Positions 16,987 through 26,959 of a DNA stretch of 64,000 nucleotides are shown here, piece after piece (within the stretch, counting starts at the first letter, position 1; each line of letters begins with the position of its first letter). The notes below the pieces were generated by a model. The model did no database searches. It saw nothing but the letters and a program-made list of their open reading frames with translations, and had not been told where the DNA came from. A program made the position numbers and the translations under genes. Origin of the DNA: Gemmatimonadota bacterium (GTDB lineage: Bacteria > Gemmatimonadota > Gemmatimonadetes > Longimicrobiales > Gaopeijiaceae); contig JAURER010000010.1 in NCBI GenBank assembly GCA_030827315.1, positions 24,121-88,120 on the forward strand, in the 5' to 3' direction.

Positions 16987-19542
16987 ATGATGCCCAGTTC
17001 AGCTTCCCGGCTCTTCCCGACCGCCCTGGTCCTCCTGCACGGCTTCGCGATGGCGTCCGACCCGGCCCCGGCGGCCGCGCAGACGACGCACCGCCTCGTT
17101 GCCGGACCCGCCACGGTCGCCTTCGGGCATTACGACCCCGCGAAGCCCGGTGTGCTGCGTATTCGACCCGGCGACGTCGTCGAGGTCACCACGATGCTCA
17201 CCAGCAGCCCGACGCGTCTGGTCGAGATGGGCCTTCCGGCCGAAGAGGTCCAGCCCAACCTGGCCGCCATCTACGACCAGGTGACCGACCGGGGACCCGG
17301 CGGGCATATCCTGACGGGGCCGATCCACGTGGAGGGTGCCGAGCCGGGCGACGTGCTCGAGGTGCGCATCCTGTCGGTGGACTACTCGATTCCCTATGGC
17401 TACAACGGGTGCAGCGGCTTCGTGCGCGATCTGTGTGACGCGGATCGACGTTCGCGCCTGATCCGCATCGACACGAAGAATCACCGGGCGCAGATCGCGC
17501 CCGGGGTGACCGTGCCCCTGCGGCCGTTCTTCGGGAGCATGGGGGTGGCGCCTCCCCCGGACTCGGGCCGCGTCAGCTCGGTGCCCCCGGGGCGTCACGC
17601 CGGCAACATGGACCTGAAGGATCTGGTCGCGGGGACGCGCCTCTTCGTGCCGGTCTGGGTCGAGGGGGCGCTCTTCGAGGTGGGCGACGGGCACGCGGCC
17701 CAGGGCGACGGGGAGGTCAACCAGACCGGGCTGGAGACGTCGCTCGAGGGTCGTCTCGAATTCCGGCTCCACAAGCGGGGCGGACTCGACTGGCCACGGG
17801 CGGAGACCGATACGCACCACATTCTCATGGGCTTCGCGCCGGATCTCGAGGAGGCGACGGAAATCGCGATCCGCGAGACCGTCGAGTTCCTTCAGGAGCG
17901 ACTCTCTATTTCTCAGGGGGAAGCGTACTCCGTCGTCTCGATGGCCGTCGACCTCCGGATCACGGAGCTCGTCGACCAGAACGTCGGCGTGCATGCGATG
18001 GTCGCGAAGACGCTTCTCGGCGAGATTCCCTCGGAGGTCGACGTCCTCATCCGTGGCGGCATGGTCTATGACGGCTCCGGTTCCGAGGGCGCCGTGCGCG
18101 ACGTGGGCGTCAGCGCCGACCGCATCGTCTTCGTGGGTGACGCGGCCGCGGCCGGGGTGAGCGGGCGCAGGGTCGTCGACGCCGCCGGACTGATCGTCTC
18201 ACCCGGCTTCATCGATCCGCACGCCCACGCGCAGGAGGACCTCACGTCGGCCGAGCGCGAGCGCCGCGAAAACGTCAACTACCTCATGCAGGGGGTAACC
18301 ACCGTCGTGGTCGGCAACGACGGTCACGGCACCTGGGACGTGGCCGCCGAGCGCACCGCCATGGAGAGGCAGGGCATCGGGACGAACGCCGCGCTGCTCG
18401 TTGGCTTCGGCTCGGTGCGCGGCGAGGTCATGGGCATGCGTGACGAGGCTCCGACGCCCCGGGAGCTCGATCGAATGAAGGACCTGGTGGATCAGGCGAT
18501 GCGTGACGGAGCCGTCGGCCTCGCCACCGGGCTCTTCTACGCCCCGCAGAGCTTCTCGACCACCGAAGAGGTCGTCGAGATGGCGAAGGTGGCGGCCGCC
18601 CGCGGCGGCGTCTACGACTCGCACATGCGCGACGAGAGTTCCTACACCGTCGGCCTGACGGGTGCGGTCGACGAAGTCATCGAAATCGCCGAGCGCGCCG
18701 GAATTCGGGCCAACATCTCCCACATCAAGGCGCTGGGCGTCGACGTCTGGGGACAGAGCGCCGACGTCGTCGAGAGAATCCGCGAGGCCCGGATGCGCGG
18801 CCTGATCGTGACCGCCGACCAGTACCCGTATGAGGCGAGCGGGTCTTCGCTGAGCGCTTCGCTGCTTCCCCGGTGGGCGCAGGCGGGCGGACAGGACGCC
18901 CTGCTCGCTCGCTTCGACGACGCGGCGACCCGGGAGCGGCTCGAGGCCGACATGCGGGACAACATGCGACGCCGCAACGGCCCCGGCGCCATGCTCATCA
19001 CGGGGGGGCGGGACGCGTCGATCCGCGGGATGACGCTCGCCGAGGTGGCCGAGGCACGCGGGCTCGATCCCATCCGTGCCGCGATCGAGATCATCCGCGA
19101 CGGCGGAGCCGGCATCGGGTCGTTCAACATGGACGAAGGCGACATCCGCACCTTCATGCAGGCAGAGTTCGTCATGACCGGGTCGGACGGCTCCGACGGG
19201 CACCCCCGCAAGTACGGGACCTACGCCAGAAAGCTCCGGACGTACGTGCTCGACGGCGACGTGATCTCCATGGCCCGGATGGTCCGGGCGTCGAGCGCGC
19301 AGCCCGCCGAGGTGTTCGGGCTCACGGACCGGGGGCGGATCGCGGTGGGGGCGTACGCCGACCTGGCGGTCTTCGACCCCGCGACCGTCCGCGATCGGGC
19401 GACCTTTCTCGAGCCGACACTGCTGGCGACCGGGATGCGCTACGTTCTCGTCAACGGCAGCTTCGCAGTTGACGGGGGAGAGCCGACCGGCAGCATGGAC
19501 GGAAGGGTTCTCCGAAAGGACGGGCGGCCGGTCTCGCAATAG
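16987..19542 (+). CDS. Secreted two-domain amidohydrolase: acetamidase/formamidase (FmdA) fused to N-acyl-D-amino-acid deacylase
   Basis: 851 aa from the double ATG; the ORF track uses a TTG 30 bp upstream. A signal peptide (PTALVLLHGF...AAAQT) is followed at about residues 35-335 by an FmdA/AmdA-type domain: YNGCSGFVRDL, FFGSMGVAPP, PGRHAGNMDLKDL, GDGHAAQGDGEVNQT. After GVHAMVAKTLLGE the chain runs directly into a D-aminoacylase-type amidohydrolase (about 345-851): VDVLIRGGMVYDGSG, metal motif SPGFIDPHAHAQED, SHMRDESS, ISHIKALG, DQYPYEASGSSL, and TGSDGSDGHPRKYGTYARKL. Each half looks complete. Fusing two amide-bond hydrolases in one exported chain is unusual. Substrates are unproven; N-acyl-D-amino acids plus a small amide are the obvious guess. 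Confidence 0.9.
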   Translation: MMPSSASRLFPTALVLLHGFAMASDPAPAAAQTTHRLVAGPATVAFGHYDPAKPGVLRIRPGDVVEVTTMLTSSPTRLVEMGLPAEEVQPNLAAIYDQVTDRGPGGHILTGPIHVEGAEPGDVLEVRILSVDYSIPYGYNGCSGFVRDLCDADRRSRLIRIDTKNHRAQIAPGVTVPLRPFFGSMGVAPPPDSGRVSSVPPGRHAGNMDLKDLVAGTRLFVPVWVEGALFEVGDGHAAQGDGEVNQTGLETSLEGRLEFRLHKRGGLDWPRAETDTHHILMGFAPDLEEATEIAIRETVEFLQERLSISQGEAYSVVSMAVDLRITELVDQNVGVHAMVAKTLLGEIPSEVDVLIRGGMVYDGSGSEGAVRDVGVSADRIVFVGDAAAAGVSGRRVVDAAGLIVSPGFIDPHAHAQEDLTSAERERRENVNYLMQGVTTVVVGNDGHGTWDVAAERTAMERQGIGTNAALLVGFGSVRGEVMGMRDEAPTPRELDRMKDLVDQAMRDGAVGLATGLFYAPQSFSTTEEVVEMAKVAAARGGVYDSHMRDESSYTVGLTGAVDEVIEIAERAGIRANISHIKALGVDVWGQSADVVERIREARMRGLIVTADQYPYEASGSSLSASLLPRWAQAGGQDALLARFDDAATRERLEADMRDNMRRRNGPGAMLITGGRDASIRGMTLAEVAEARGLDPIRAAIEIIRDGGAGIGSFNMDEGDIRTFMQAEFVMTGSDGSDGHPRKYGTYARKLRTYVLDGDVISMARMVRASSAQPAEVFGLTDRGRIAVGAYADLAVFDPATVRDRATFLEPTLLATGMRYVLVNGSFAVDGGEPTGSMDGRVLRKDGRPVSQ

Positions 19543-19563
19543 GCCGTCACGACCCGCGGCATC

Positions 19564-19998
19564 CTACCACGGGTCACAGGGGTCCCGTTCCGTCTGCCCT
19601 CGCCCGTCCAGCCCCACCCAGAGCATGAGCGTCGTGTCCCGGGGCTCGCTCCAGCGGAAGTCGAAGTCGACCTGGGCCGTCATGCCGAAGTCGTGGTCGA
19701 AGGGCACGCCCACCCCGGGTTCGGCTTCGATCGTGAGCCGGGAGCCGAGCACGCGTTCTCGGGCTTCGATGACCCACGCCCCGCTGTGTCCGTACCAGAC
19801 GTTTACGCATCCTGAAAGGCTCATGGCCGCGGTGGGCAGGGTGACGGTGCGGAACGTCCCGTGACCCTTCACGATCGGTATCGCGATCCACCCGCCGCCG
19901 TCGCGGATCCCGGTCATGACCTGGGCGATCGCCTGCCCCCGGGCGGGGGAGGGGAGCGTGAGCACGAGCACGGTGAGCGCGGTGAGGACGAGCCGCAT
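19564..19998 (-). CDS. Small exported protein of unknown function
   Basis: 144 aa. The chosen start opens a Sec signal peptide (MRLVLTALTVLVLTLPSPARGQA); the longer ORF-track form adds an unlikely charged leader. The mature part is mostly beta-strand (GWIAIPIVKGHGTFRTVTLP, CVNVWYGHSGAWVIEARERV, VPFDHDFGMTAQVDFDFRW) and ends DGRGQTERDPCDPW. Two Cys, one mid-chain and one near the end, could form a disulfide. I recognise no family. It converges on the fusion hydrolase gene with a 21 bp gap and lies downstream of the TPR gene on the same strand. Confidence 0.6.
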   Translation of the reverse strand: MRLVLTALTVLVLTLPSPARGQAIAQVMTGIRDGGGWIAIPIVKGHGTFRTVTLPTAAMSLSGCVNVWYGHSGAWVIEARERVLGSRLTIEAEPGVGVPFDHDFGMTAQVDFDFRWSEPRDTTLMLWVGLDGRGQTERDPCDPW

Positions 19999-20101
19999 TG
20001 GAGTCGGAGCCGGGCGTGGAACGGTGCGGAGTCGACCGTTCCGGGACGACTCCGTCTGAGCACCTACTACGATCGAACGCCTCCGGAGGGTCCGCGGCCG
20101 G

Positions 20102-21775
20102 TCACAGGGGTAAGGCGACGGCACTTCGCATCTCGACTACCCGGGCGCGGGCCTCGTCGAGGATCCGGTCCACGGTGGGCGTGAACGCGGGATCCGTGCG
20201 TACCGGCGCGAACAGCTCGGAGCCGAGCAGCCGGTCGTCGACTCCGGACGGAGAGCGCTCGAACGCGGCCCGGATCCAGCGCATGGTCTCGGACGCGTTG
20301 CCGACCAGGCCGTAGTAGGTCGCCAGATCCTGGATGACGACCTCGGGAAGGTAGTCCTCGAGCGCGGCCGTACCGTCCGTGATCCTGCCGGCCGCCTCTT
20401 CCGCCAGCCGGTCCGCATCCCCGCTCCGCCCGAGCGCGTGGAGGCAAAGGGCCCGGACCAGAGCGTAGACGCCGAGATCGAGCCGCAGGCACTCCTCCCC
20501 GCGGCCGGTCATGGCGAGCGCCCGTCCCTCGAAGGCCCGGGCCAGCGACAGCTCCTCCTCCAGCCGGTGTGCCTCTCTGGACTCCTCGATGGTCACGGCA
20601 TAGTCCCCGAGCTGGAAGCCCAGCGACGCCAGGGCAGTCCGGCGACCCGCCTGCAGCGGGTCCAGATCGCGGGCACGGCGCGCCTCCCGGTACGCCTGAT
20701 CGACGAGCCCCTTGCCGGCCAGGATCCGCGCCGACCAGCTCGGTCCGTTGGGCGCGTTGGGGGCGAGTTCGTCGGCCCGGGCGAAGTCCTGCTCGGCCTC
20801 GTCGAGCTCGATCCCGATCAGGGCGCGGATGTAGCCGCGAGCCGAGTACCCGTTGGCCACGTCGGGGTCGAGCGCGATGGCGGAGTCGGCGGCGACGAGC
20901 GAGCGGGCCGCGAGGTCGTACGAGGGCACCCCGACGTCGTACTTGTAGTAGAGCGCGAGGGCGTACGCCGACGAGAGTGCGGCGAGCGCGGCAGCCGAGG
21001 TGGGCTCCAGGCCGATCGCGTCACGGTAATGCCCCACGGCCTCGCGCATCCCTTCCGGCGTGCGCCGCCCCAGGGCCTCGTTGCCCGCGAGGAAGGCGTC
21101 TCGCCCCGGGCCGATGACCGAGCCCCCCGGGTCGAATCGGTCCTCCAGGCCCACGTCCGCGAGGAACGAGCGTGTGACCGTGCCCGCGAGCGCGACCTGC
21201 TGGACGTCGACCCGGGCCGGGTCCAGGCGGTGGCGGGTGCGCAGCGAAAGGAATCCGTCACGGTCCGAATCGGACACGTTCACGACCAGGTCCGCGCCGC
21301 GCGCCTCGATGTAGCCGTGGATGATGTGCTCCACGTTGAGCGTGTCGAGAAGGCGCGGCGTGCCCAGGCTGTCCTTCATGAGCGAAGCGGCCGTGTACGA
21401 GTCGATGACTCGCACCTCCGACACGGTGGTCAGGCGACTGATGACTTCCTCGGCGAGCGAGCGCCCCAGGTTGTCGAAGGCCGGGTCTCCCGTCCGGTTC
21501 TCGAACGGCATCACGGCCACCGAGACCTTCCACGGGTCCGGGGCGTCGCCGGAGGTCCATGCCCGGAGCCCGAGGCCCGCGGCGAGGAGCGCGAGCGCGC
21601 CCAGCGCGACGCGGACGGCGAGGCCGGCGGAAGCGTGGGGTACTTCGGACACGAAGTCGGTTCGGGTCGGTGGTGGACGTGGGCCGCTCCGGAGGGTGTC
21701 GATCCCCCGGCTCCGGAAGCTCACCCGACGAACCGGTCGCCGCCAGAGCGGGGGCGGTTCGATCGCGCCCCGCAT
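20102..21775 (-). CDS. Membrane-anchored TolB/FlgO-like and TPR protein
   Basis: 557 aa. Start chosen at MRGAIEPPP because CTGGAGGACGAGCG precedes that ATG; the ORF track runs antisense through yceI. A basic cytoplasmic segment is followed by one membrane helix (about 52-70, VALGALALLAAGLGL). A periplasmic domain opens with SVAVMPFENRTGDPAFDNLGRSLAEEV, the FlgO/TolB-like module often attached to Ser/Thr kinases, adenylate cyclases or CadC-like regulators. A long TPR array follows (for example AVGHYRDAIGLEPTSAAALAALSSAYA and ANGYSARGYIRALIGIELDEAEQDFARA). No kinase, cyclase or DNA-binding domain is present, so this looks like the sensory half alone. Probable envelope signalling or scaffold protein. 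Confidence 0.75.
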   Translation of the reverse strand: MRGAIEPPPLWRRPVRRVSFRSRGIDTLRSGPRPPPTRTDFVSEVPHASAGLAVRVALGALALLAAGLGLRAWTSGDAPDPWKVSVAVMPFENRTGDPAFDNLGRSLAEEVISRLTTVSEVRVIDSYTAASLMKDSLGTPRLLDTLNVEHIIHGYIEARGADLVVNVSDSDRDGFLSLRTRHRLDPARVDVQQVALAGTVTRSFLADVGLEDRFDPGGSVIGPGRDAFLAGNEALGRRTPEGMREAVGHYRDAIGLEPTSAAALAALSSAYALALYYKYDVGVPSYDLAARSLVAADSAIALDPDVANGYSARGYIRALIGIELDEAEQDFARADELAPNAPNGPSWSARILAGKGLVDQAYREARRARDLDPLQAGRRTALASLGFQLGDYAVTIEESREAHRLEEELSLARAFEGRALAMTGRGEECLRLDLGVYALVRALCLHALGRSGDADRLAEEAAGRITDGTAALEDYLPEVVIQDLATYYGLVGNASETMRWIRAAFERSPSGVDDRLLGSELFAPVRTDPAFTPTVDRILDEARARVVEMRSAVALPL

Positions 21776-21813
21776 CGCTCGTCCTCCAGCGTGCGTCCGG
21801 GCACGAAGAAGTC

Positions 21814-21853
21814 TTGACGGTGAGAGACGTACAAATAGTTTACTGGTCAACCA
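21814..21853 (+). promoter_or_regulatory. Candidate yceI promoter with overlapping MarR-type operator
   Basis: TTGACG, 16 bp, TAGTTT is a plausible promoter. The -10 merges into an 18-bp imperfect palindrome TAGTTTACT-GGTCAACCA (21836-21853; 6 of 9 positions symmetric). It resembles the TAGTTGACTnnGTCAACTA-like sites of MarR/HxlR-type repressors. No such regulator is encoded nearby. Confidence 0.4.
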
Positions 21854-21898
21854 ATGACATGGCAGGCGACGGCCTGTGACCCATCTGGGAGGTACCAC

Positions 21899-22453
21899 AT
21901 GGACAACACGACCTGGAAGATCGATCCGGCTCACACCGCGGTGGAGTTCGGCGTGAAGCACATGATGTTCACCACCGTCCGGGGGAGCTTCGGCGCCTTC
22001 GACGGCGAGGTGTCGCTCGACCTCGAGAATCCTTCGAACTCCGCGGTTCAGGTCGAGATCGACGCCGCGAGTATCACCACCGGCGTCACCGATCGTGACG
22101 AGCATCTCCGGTCCGGCGACTTCTTCGACGTGGAGAACTTTCCGCGGATCACCTTCCGCAGCACGCGCGTGTCCGGCCCGATCGTCGAGGGCGAGTCGTT
22201 CGAGGTGGTCGGTGAGCTGACCATCCGCGACGTGACCCGGGACGTGGTGCTCGAGGCTACCTTCGGCGGCACGGGCACGGACCCCTGGGGCGGGACGCGT
22301 TCCGGGTTCGGCGCAACGACGAAGGTCGACCGTCGAGACTTCGGGCTCACCTGGAACCAGGCGCTCGAAACCGGTGGCGTGCTCGTCGGACACGACATCG
22401 CCATCACCCTGCAGGTCCAGGCCGTCCTGAAGGAGGAACTGGCGGGCGTCTGA
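21899..22453 (+). CDS. YceI family protein (lipocalin-like polyisoprenoid-binding domain)
   Basis: 184 aa from the ATG after TGGGAGGTACCAC, the only good ribosome site. YceI proteins form an eight-stranded lipocalin-like barrel that binds isoprenoid quinone-like lipids. Family pattern seen: WKIDPAHTAVEFGVKHMMFTTVRGSF, VSLDLENP, AASITTGVTDRDEHLRSGDFFDVENFPRITF, ELTIRDVTRDVVLEATF, and RRDFGLTWNQALETGGVLVGHDIAITLQVQAV. No signal peptide, so unlike E. coli YceI this version should stay in the cytoplasm. It is divergent from the TPR gene, behind a possible MarR-type operator, and followed by a strong terminator. Confidence 0.93.
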   Translation: MDNTTWKIDPAHTAVEFGVKHMMFTTVRGSFGAFDGEVSLDLENPSNSAVQVEIDAASITTGVTDRDEHLRSGDFFDVENFPRITFRSTRVSGPIVEGESFEVVGELTIRDVTRDVVLEATFGGTGTDPWGGTRSGFGATTKVDRRDFGLTWNQALETGGVLVGHDIAITLQVQAVLKEELAGV

Positions 22454-22471
22454 CGCCCTCGCCGGCAATCA

Positions 22472-22512
22472 CAAGACCCCGCCCGGGCATCGTCCCGGGC
22501 GGGGTCTTGCCT
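22472..22512 (+). terminator. Strong intrinsic terminator after yceI
   Basis: Perfect 16-bp stem CAAGACCCCGCCCGGG / CCCGGGCGGGGTCTTG with a 6-nt CATCGT loop, followed by CCTTATT. It separates yceI from the next membrane protein gene. Confidence 0.85.
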
Positions 22513-22565
22513 TATTGTCAGGTGGGCCGACTCGGGGTCGACCGACGGCCGACCGGAGGAACCCC

Positions 22566-22928
22566 GTGCGCAATTTTCTGATCCGACTCTTCGTCAACGC
22601 TCTCGCCCTCTCCGCGGCGGCGTGGCTCGTCGGCGGCATCACCCTCAGCGGCGGCTTCGGACAGGTGCTGCTCGTGGCCCTCGTGTTCGGGATCCTGAAC
22701 GCGATCCTCAAGCCCATCCTCGTCGTCTTCTCCCTGCCGTTCATCGTGCTGACCCTCGGCCTCTTCGCCCTGGTGGTCAACGGGGTCATGCTCCTGGTGA
22801 CGGCGCGTCTGACCGAACACCTCGCCGTGTCCGGTCTCGGCTCGGCGGTGCTCGGCAGCATCGTGATCTCCGTCGTCACCATCGTTCTGGGCGGCGTCCT
22901 GAAGGACGGAGAGAAGGAGAAGCGCTGA
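22566..22928 (+). CDS. Phage-holin-superfamily-IV-like (PF04020) small membrane protein
   Basis: 120 aa from GTG after CCGGAGGAACCCC. Four hydrophobic helices: LIRLFVNALALSAAAWLVGGI, QVLLVALVFGILNAILKPILVV, PFIVLTLGLFALVVNGVMLLV and AVLGSIVISVVTIVLG. The phrase FGILNAILKPIL...LPFIVLTLGLFALVVNGVML is diagnostic for the PF04020 family, common in chromosomes and not by itself evidence of a phage. Function in cells is not established. Short charged tail KDGEKEKR. Convergent with the polysaccharide deacetylase gene, 49 bp apart. Confidence 0.9.
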   Translation: MRNFLIRLFVNALALSAAAWLVGGITLSGGFGQVLLVALVFGILNAILKPILVVFSLPFIVLTLGLFALVVNGVMLLVTARLTEHLAVSGLGSAVLGSIVISVVTIVLGGVLKDGEKEKR

Positions 22929-22977
22929 CGCGCGGGCGGGTGTGGCTGGCTGCCCGGGGCCGGCACCCTCTCCTGCG

Positions 22978-23943
22978 CTACGCCTCGGCGGTCATGTCGC
23001 TCAGCCGTTCGAAGACCGCCCCGACCGACACCAGATGGTTCAGCACCTGGTCGATCGAGGCGAGGAAGCGATCCCGCGCACCCGCGTCCGCCACGAACGG
23101 CGTCGCGCCCGGCAGGATCGTGCAGGAGTGGAACGAGAGCTGAAGTACGGCGTTCGCGGAACGACTCAGGCGGCGGTCGACGACCCGCACCATGTCGTCG
23201 CGGGTCGCCGTCTCGGGCGAGAGCCATCGCTCCCAGAGCAAGCCGCTTCGGTCCAGCAGGCCCACGACCTTGAACCGAGCCAGTGGGCTGGCCTCGAGGT
23301 ACCGTCGCAGACGCGCGGTACGGCGTGGGTTGCCGTGCATGTGTTCGATCGTGACCGGCACCTCGAGCATCGAGCCGGCCGGGTCCACCACGAAGGGCCG
23401 TTCCGGGTCAAAGCGGTAGGGAAGGTGCGGCACCTCGCAGTAGTCGGGACCTCCTTGGCTTCTCCAGTCGAAGAACGGACTCACCGAGCAGTCAACCGTG
23501 AAACCCGCCGCATGCAGGGCACGCGTGACCGTCGGCCCCGTCCCCCACCTGCCCGCCCGGAAGGAGGTCGGTCTAACCCCGAGCTCAGAGACGCACCGGT
23601 CGCGGACCGCCTCGATCTTGGCCCGGTTCACCTCCTCGGGGAAGCGATGCATCCACGAGTTCTCCTCGCCTCCCGGGGTCTGCGGCGGCGTTTTCCACGG
23701 GTGGCAGTGTGCGCCGATCTCGACGTCGGCCCGCGCCGCCAGGTCGCCGAGGATCCGGACCGATTCGGCGTCGACGAGCGGAGCATAGTTGACCAGGTAT
23801 GTGGGCTTCGCCCCATGCCGGTCGAAGATCTCCTGCACCCGTGACAGCTCCCCGATGTTGCGCACCGTGGCCCCTTCAAAGGTGTAGGAGCCCCAGTTGT
23901 CCTCTTCGGTGTCGATCGTGACGACGACGACAGGTCTGCTCAA
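22978..23943 (-). CDS. Polysaccharide deacetylase family protein
   Basis: 321 aa from a TTG codon preceded by GAGGAGCAAGCG; the upstream ORF-track extension is antisense to the thiC leader and does not look coding. NodB-homology carbohydrate esterase fold: metal/catalytic Asp in VVVVTIDTEEDNWG, the His pair in EIGAHCHPW, the conserved Arg in TSFRAGRWGTG, and QLSFHSCTIL near the end. No signal peptide, so action on a cytoplasmic or lipid-linked glycan is more likely than on the cell wall. The TIDTEED opening and PFFDWRSQGGPDY segment recall exopolysaccharide-locus deacetylases, but no glycosyltransferases lie nearby. Confidence 0.87.
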   Translation of the reverse strand: MSRPVVVVTIDTEEDNWGSYTFEGATVRNIGELSRVQEIFDRHGAKPTYLVNYAPLVDAESVRILGDLAARADVEIGAHCHPWKTPPQTPGGEENSWMHRFPEEVNRAKIEAVRDRCVSELGVRPTSFRAGRWGTGPTVTRALHAAGFTVDCSVSPFFDWRSQGGPDYCEVPHLPYRFDPERPFVVDPAGSMLEVPVTIEHMHGNPRRTARLRRYLEASPLARFKVVGLLDRSGLLWERWLSPETATRDDMVRVVDRRLSRSANAVLQLSFHSCTILPGATPFVADAGARDRFLASIDQVLNHLVSVGAVFERLSDMTAEA

Positions 23944-24075
23944 CGCTTGCTCCTCGAGACGAGCATCGGGAGGGCGAGCCGCATGCCCCCAACGGACGCG
24001 GGGATCGACACCTCCCAGATCAACTTCGCCCCCCCGCCACCTGGTTCCAAGACGTGCGATCGCGCGGACACCCCT

Positions 24076-24104
24076 TTCACCATCCGACCTCACGCCGGTA
24101 GCTT
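24076..24104 (+). promoter_or_regulatory. Possible promoter for the thiC leader
   Basis: TTCACC, 17 bp, TAGCTT; a transcript starting about 7 bp later would begin at the riboswitch 5' end. Weak match. This is the only signal I see upstream of the riboswitch in the 331-bp gap 23944-24274. Confidence 0.3.
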
Positions 24105-24110
24105 CCCCAT

Positions 24111-26041
<1,931 letters not shown>

Positions 26042-26103
26042 GCAGCGCCCGGCTGGCCGGATTCGCAGGGCCGCGGCCGGCCTGATCCACCCGGACACGA
26101 AGA

Positions 26104-26140
26104 AGCCCCCGGTCGCCTCGTGGCGGCCGGGGGCTCCCTT
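26104..26140. terminator. Terminator between thiC and the convergent barrel gene
   Basis: Stem AGCCCCCGG / CCGGGGGCT with a nested CGCC-TCGT-GGCG hairpin, then CCCTTTCTC; likely works for thiC, and the symmetric stem could serve the converging gene too. Confidence 0.75.
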
Positions 26141-26171
26141 TCTCACTCCGCGGAGGTGGCGAGCCGCGCGG

Positions 26172-26792
26172 CTACCTCACCCAGACGACGCCGAACGACA
26201 CGCCGCGCGGGCCGTCGGCCACGCCGAAGCTCGTGCGCAGGTCGACCGCGTCGGCGATCTCGAAGTCCAGGCCGAGTCCCAGACCGAAGTCGAGACGAGT
26301 CTCGTCGTTTCCTGAGGCGTCCGCGCTCGCCGTGGTCAGGAAGACCGTGGGCTGACCGTAGGCGACGAACTCGAATCCGTCGAGGTCGACGCGCCGGCCC
26401 AGGGAGATGCCGGCCGACGGGTGCACCCAGCGGTCGAGGCCGTACGTCCCGACGCCGAGCACGACCGCCCCATCGAGAGGAAAGTTCCTTTCCGTGTGGT
26501 CGACCACACGGAACCGGGCTTCCACCCCCGCCACGCCCCTGGTGTCATCGACGCCGTCGGCGATGCCGACCTTCACACCGATGTCGAACCTGCCCTTGCC
26601 GAACCGGTACTGGCCCTCCACGGCGAAGTCCGTATCGCCTTCCGGAAAGCTGACGACCCCCCCGAACTCGTGGCTCTCGAAGGCCCGGTAGGGAGCGTTG
26701 TACGCGGGCGTGAAGGACGCCTGGGCGGCCGACTCGGCGACGCAGGCCGCGAAGGCCACGGCCGTGAGCCCGAGGGAGCGACGAAGAACCAT
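26172..26792 (-). CDS. Exported beta-barrel-like protein of unknown function
   Basis: 206 aa. Start chosen at MVLRRSLGLTAVAFAACVAESAAQA: AAGGAG lies 7 bp upstream and the segment is a clear Sec signal. The mature chain alternates amphipathic strands ending in aromatic or charged residues (EFGGVVSFPEGDTDFAVEGQYRFG, RFDIGVKVGIAD, GVAGVEARFRVV, GAVVLGVGTYG, FEFVAYGQPTVFL, TRLDFGLGLGLDFEI) and ends with the aromatic-type strand GVSFGVVWVR. This is the pattern of a small (about 8-10 strand) outer-membrane barrel. No named family recognised. Its upstream region contains TAGATTATGC, also seen before sdhC. Confidence 0.68.
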   Translation of the reverse strand: MVLRRSLGLTAVAFAACVAESAAQASFTPAYNAPYRAFESHEFGGVVSFPEGDTDFAVEGQYRFGKGRFDIGVKVGIADGVDDTRGVAGVEARFRVVDHTERNFPLDGAVVLGVGTYGLDRWVHPSAGISLGRRVDLDGFEFVAYGQPTVFLTTASADASGNDETRLDFGLGLGLDFEIADAVDLRTSFGVADGPRGVSFGVVWVR

Positions 26793-26959
26793 GGTGGGAC
26801 TCCTTTGCTTGGAGTTGCGCGCGCGGGGTAAGGCTCTGCCGCGTCGCTGAACCATGTGCATAATCTATCTACGGCGGGGCACGCGAGGCAGGACTGCCCG
26901 CCTCGTCGTCCGGGCGACGATCCCCGGACCGGCACCCACGCCCGGTGGCCGCCCCGGCG

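Noticed and set aside
22566-22928. Holin-like gene as evidence of a prophage
   Set aside because: PF04020 proteins are common chromosomal genes; there is no endolysin, integrase, capsid or tail gene nearby.
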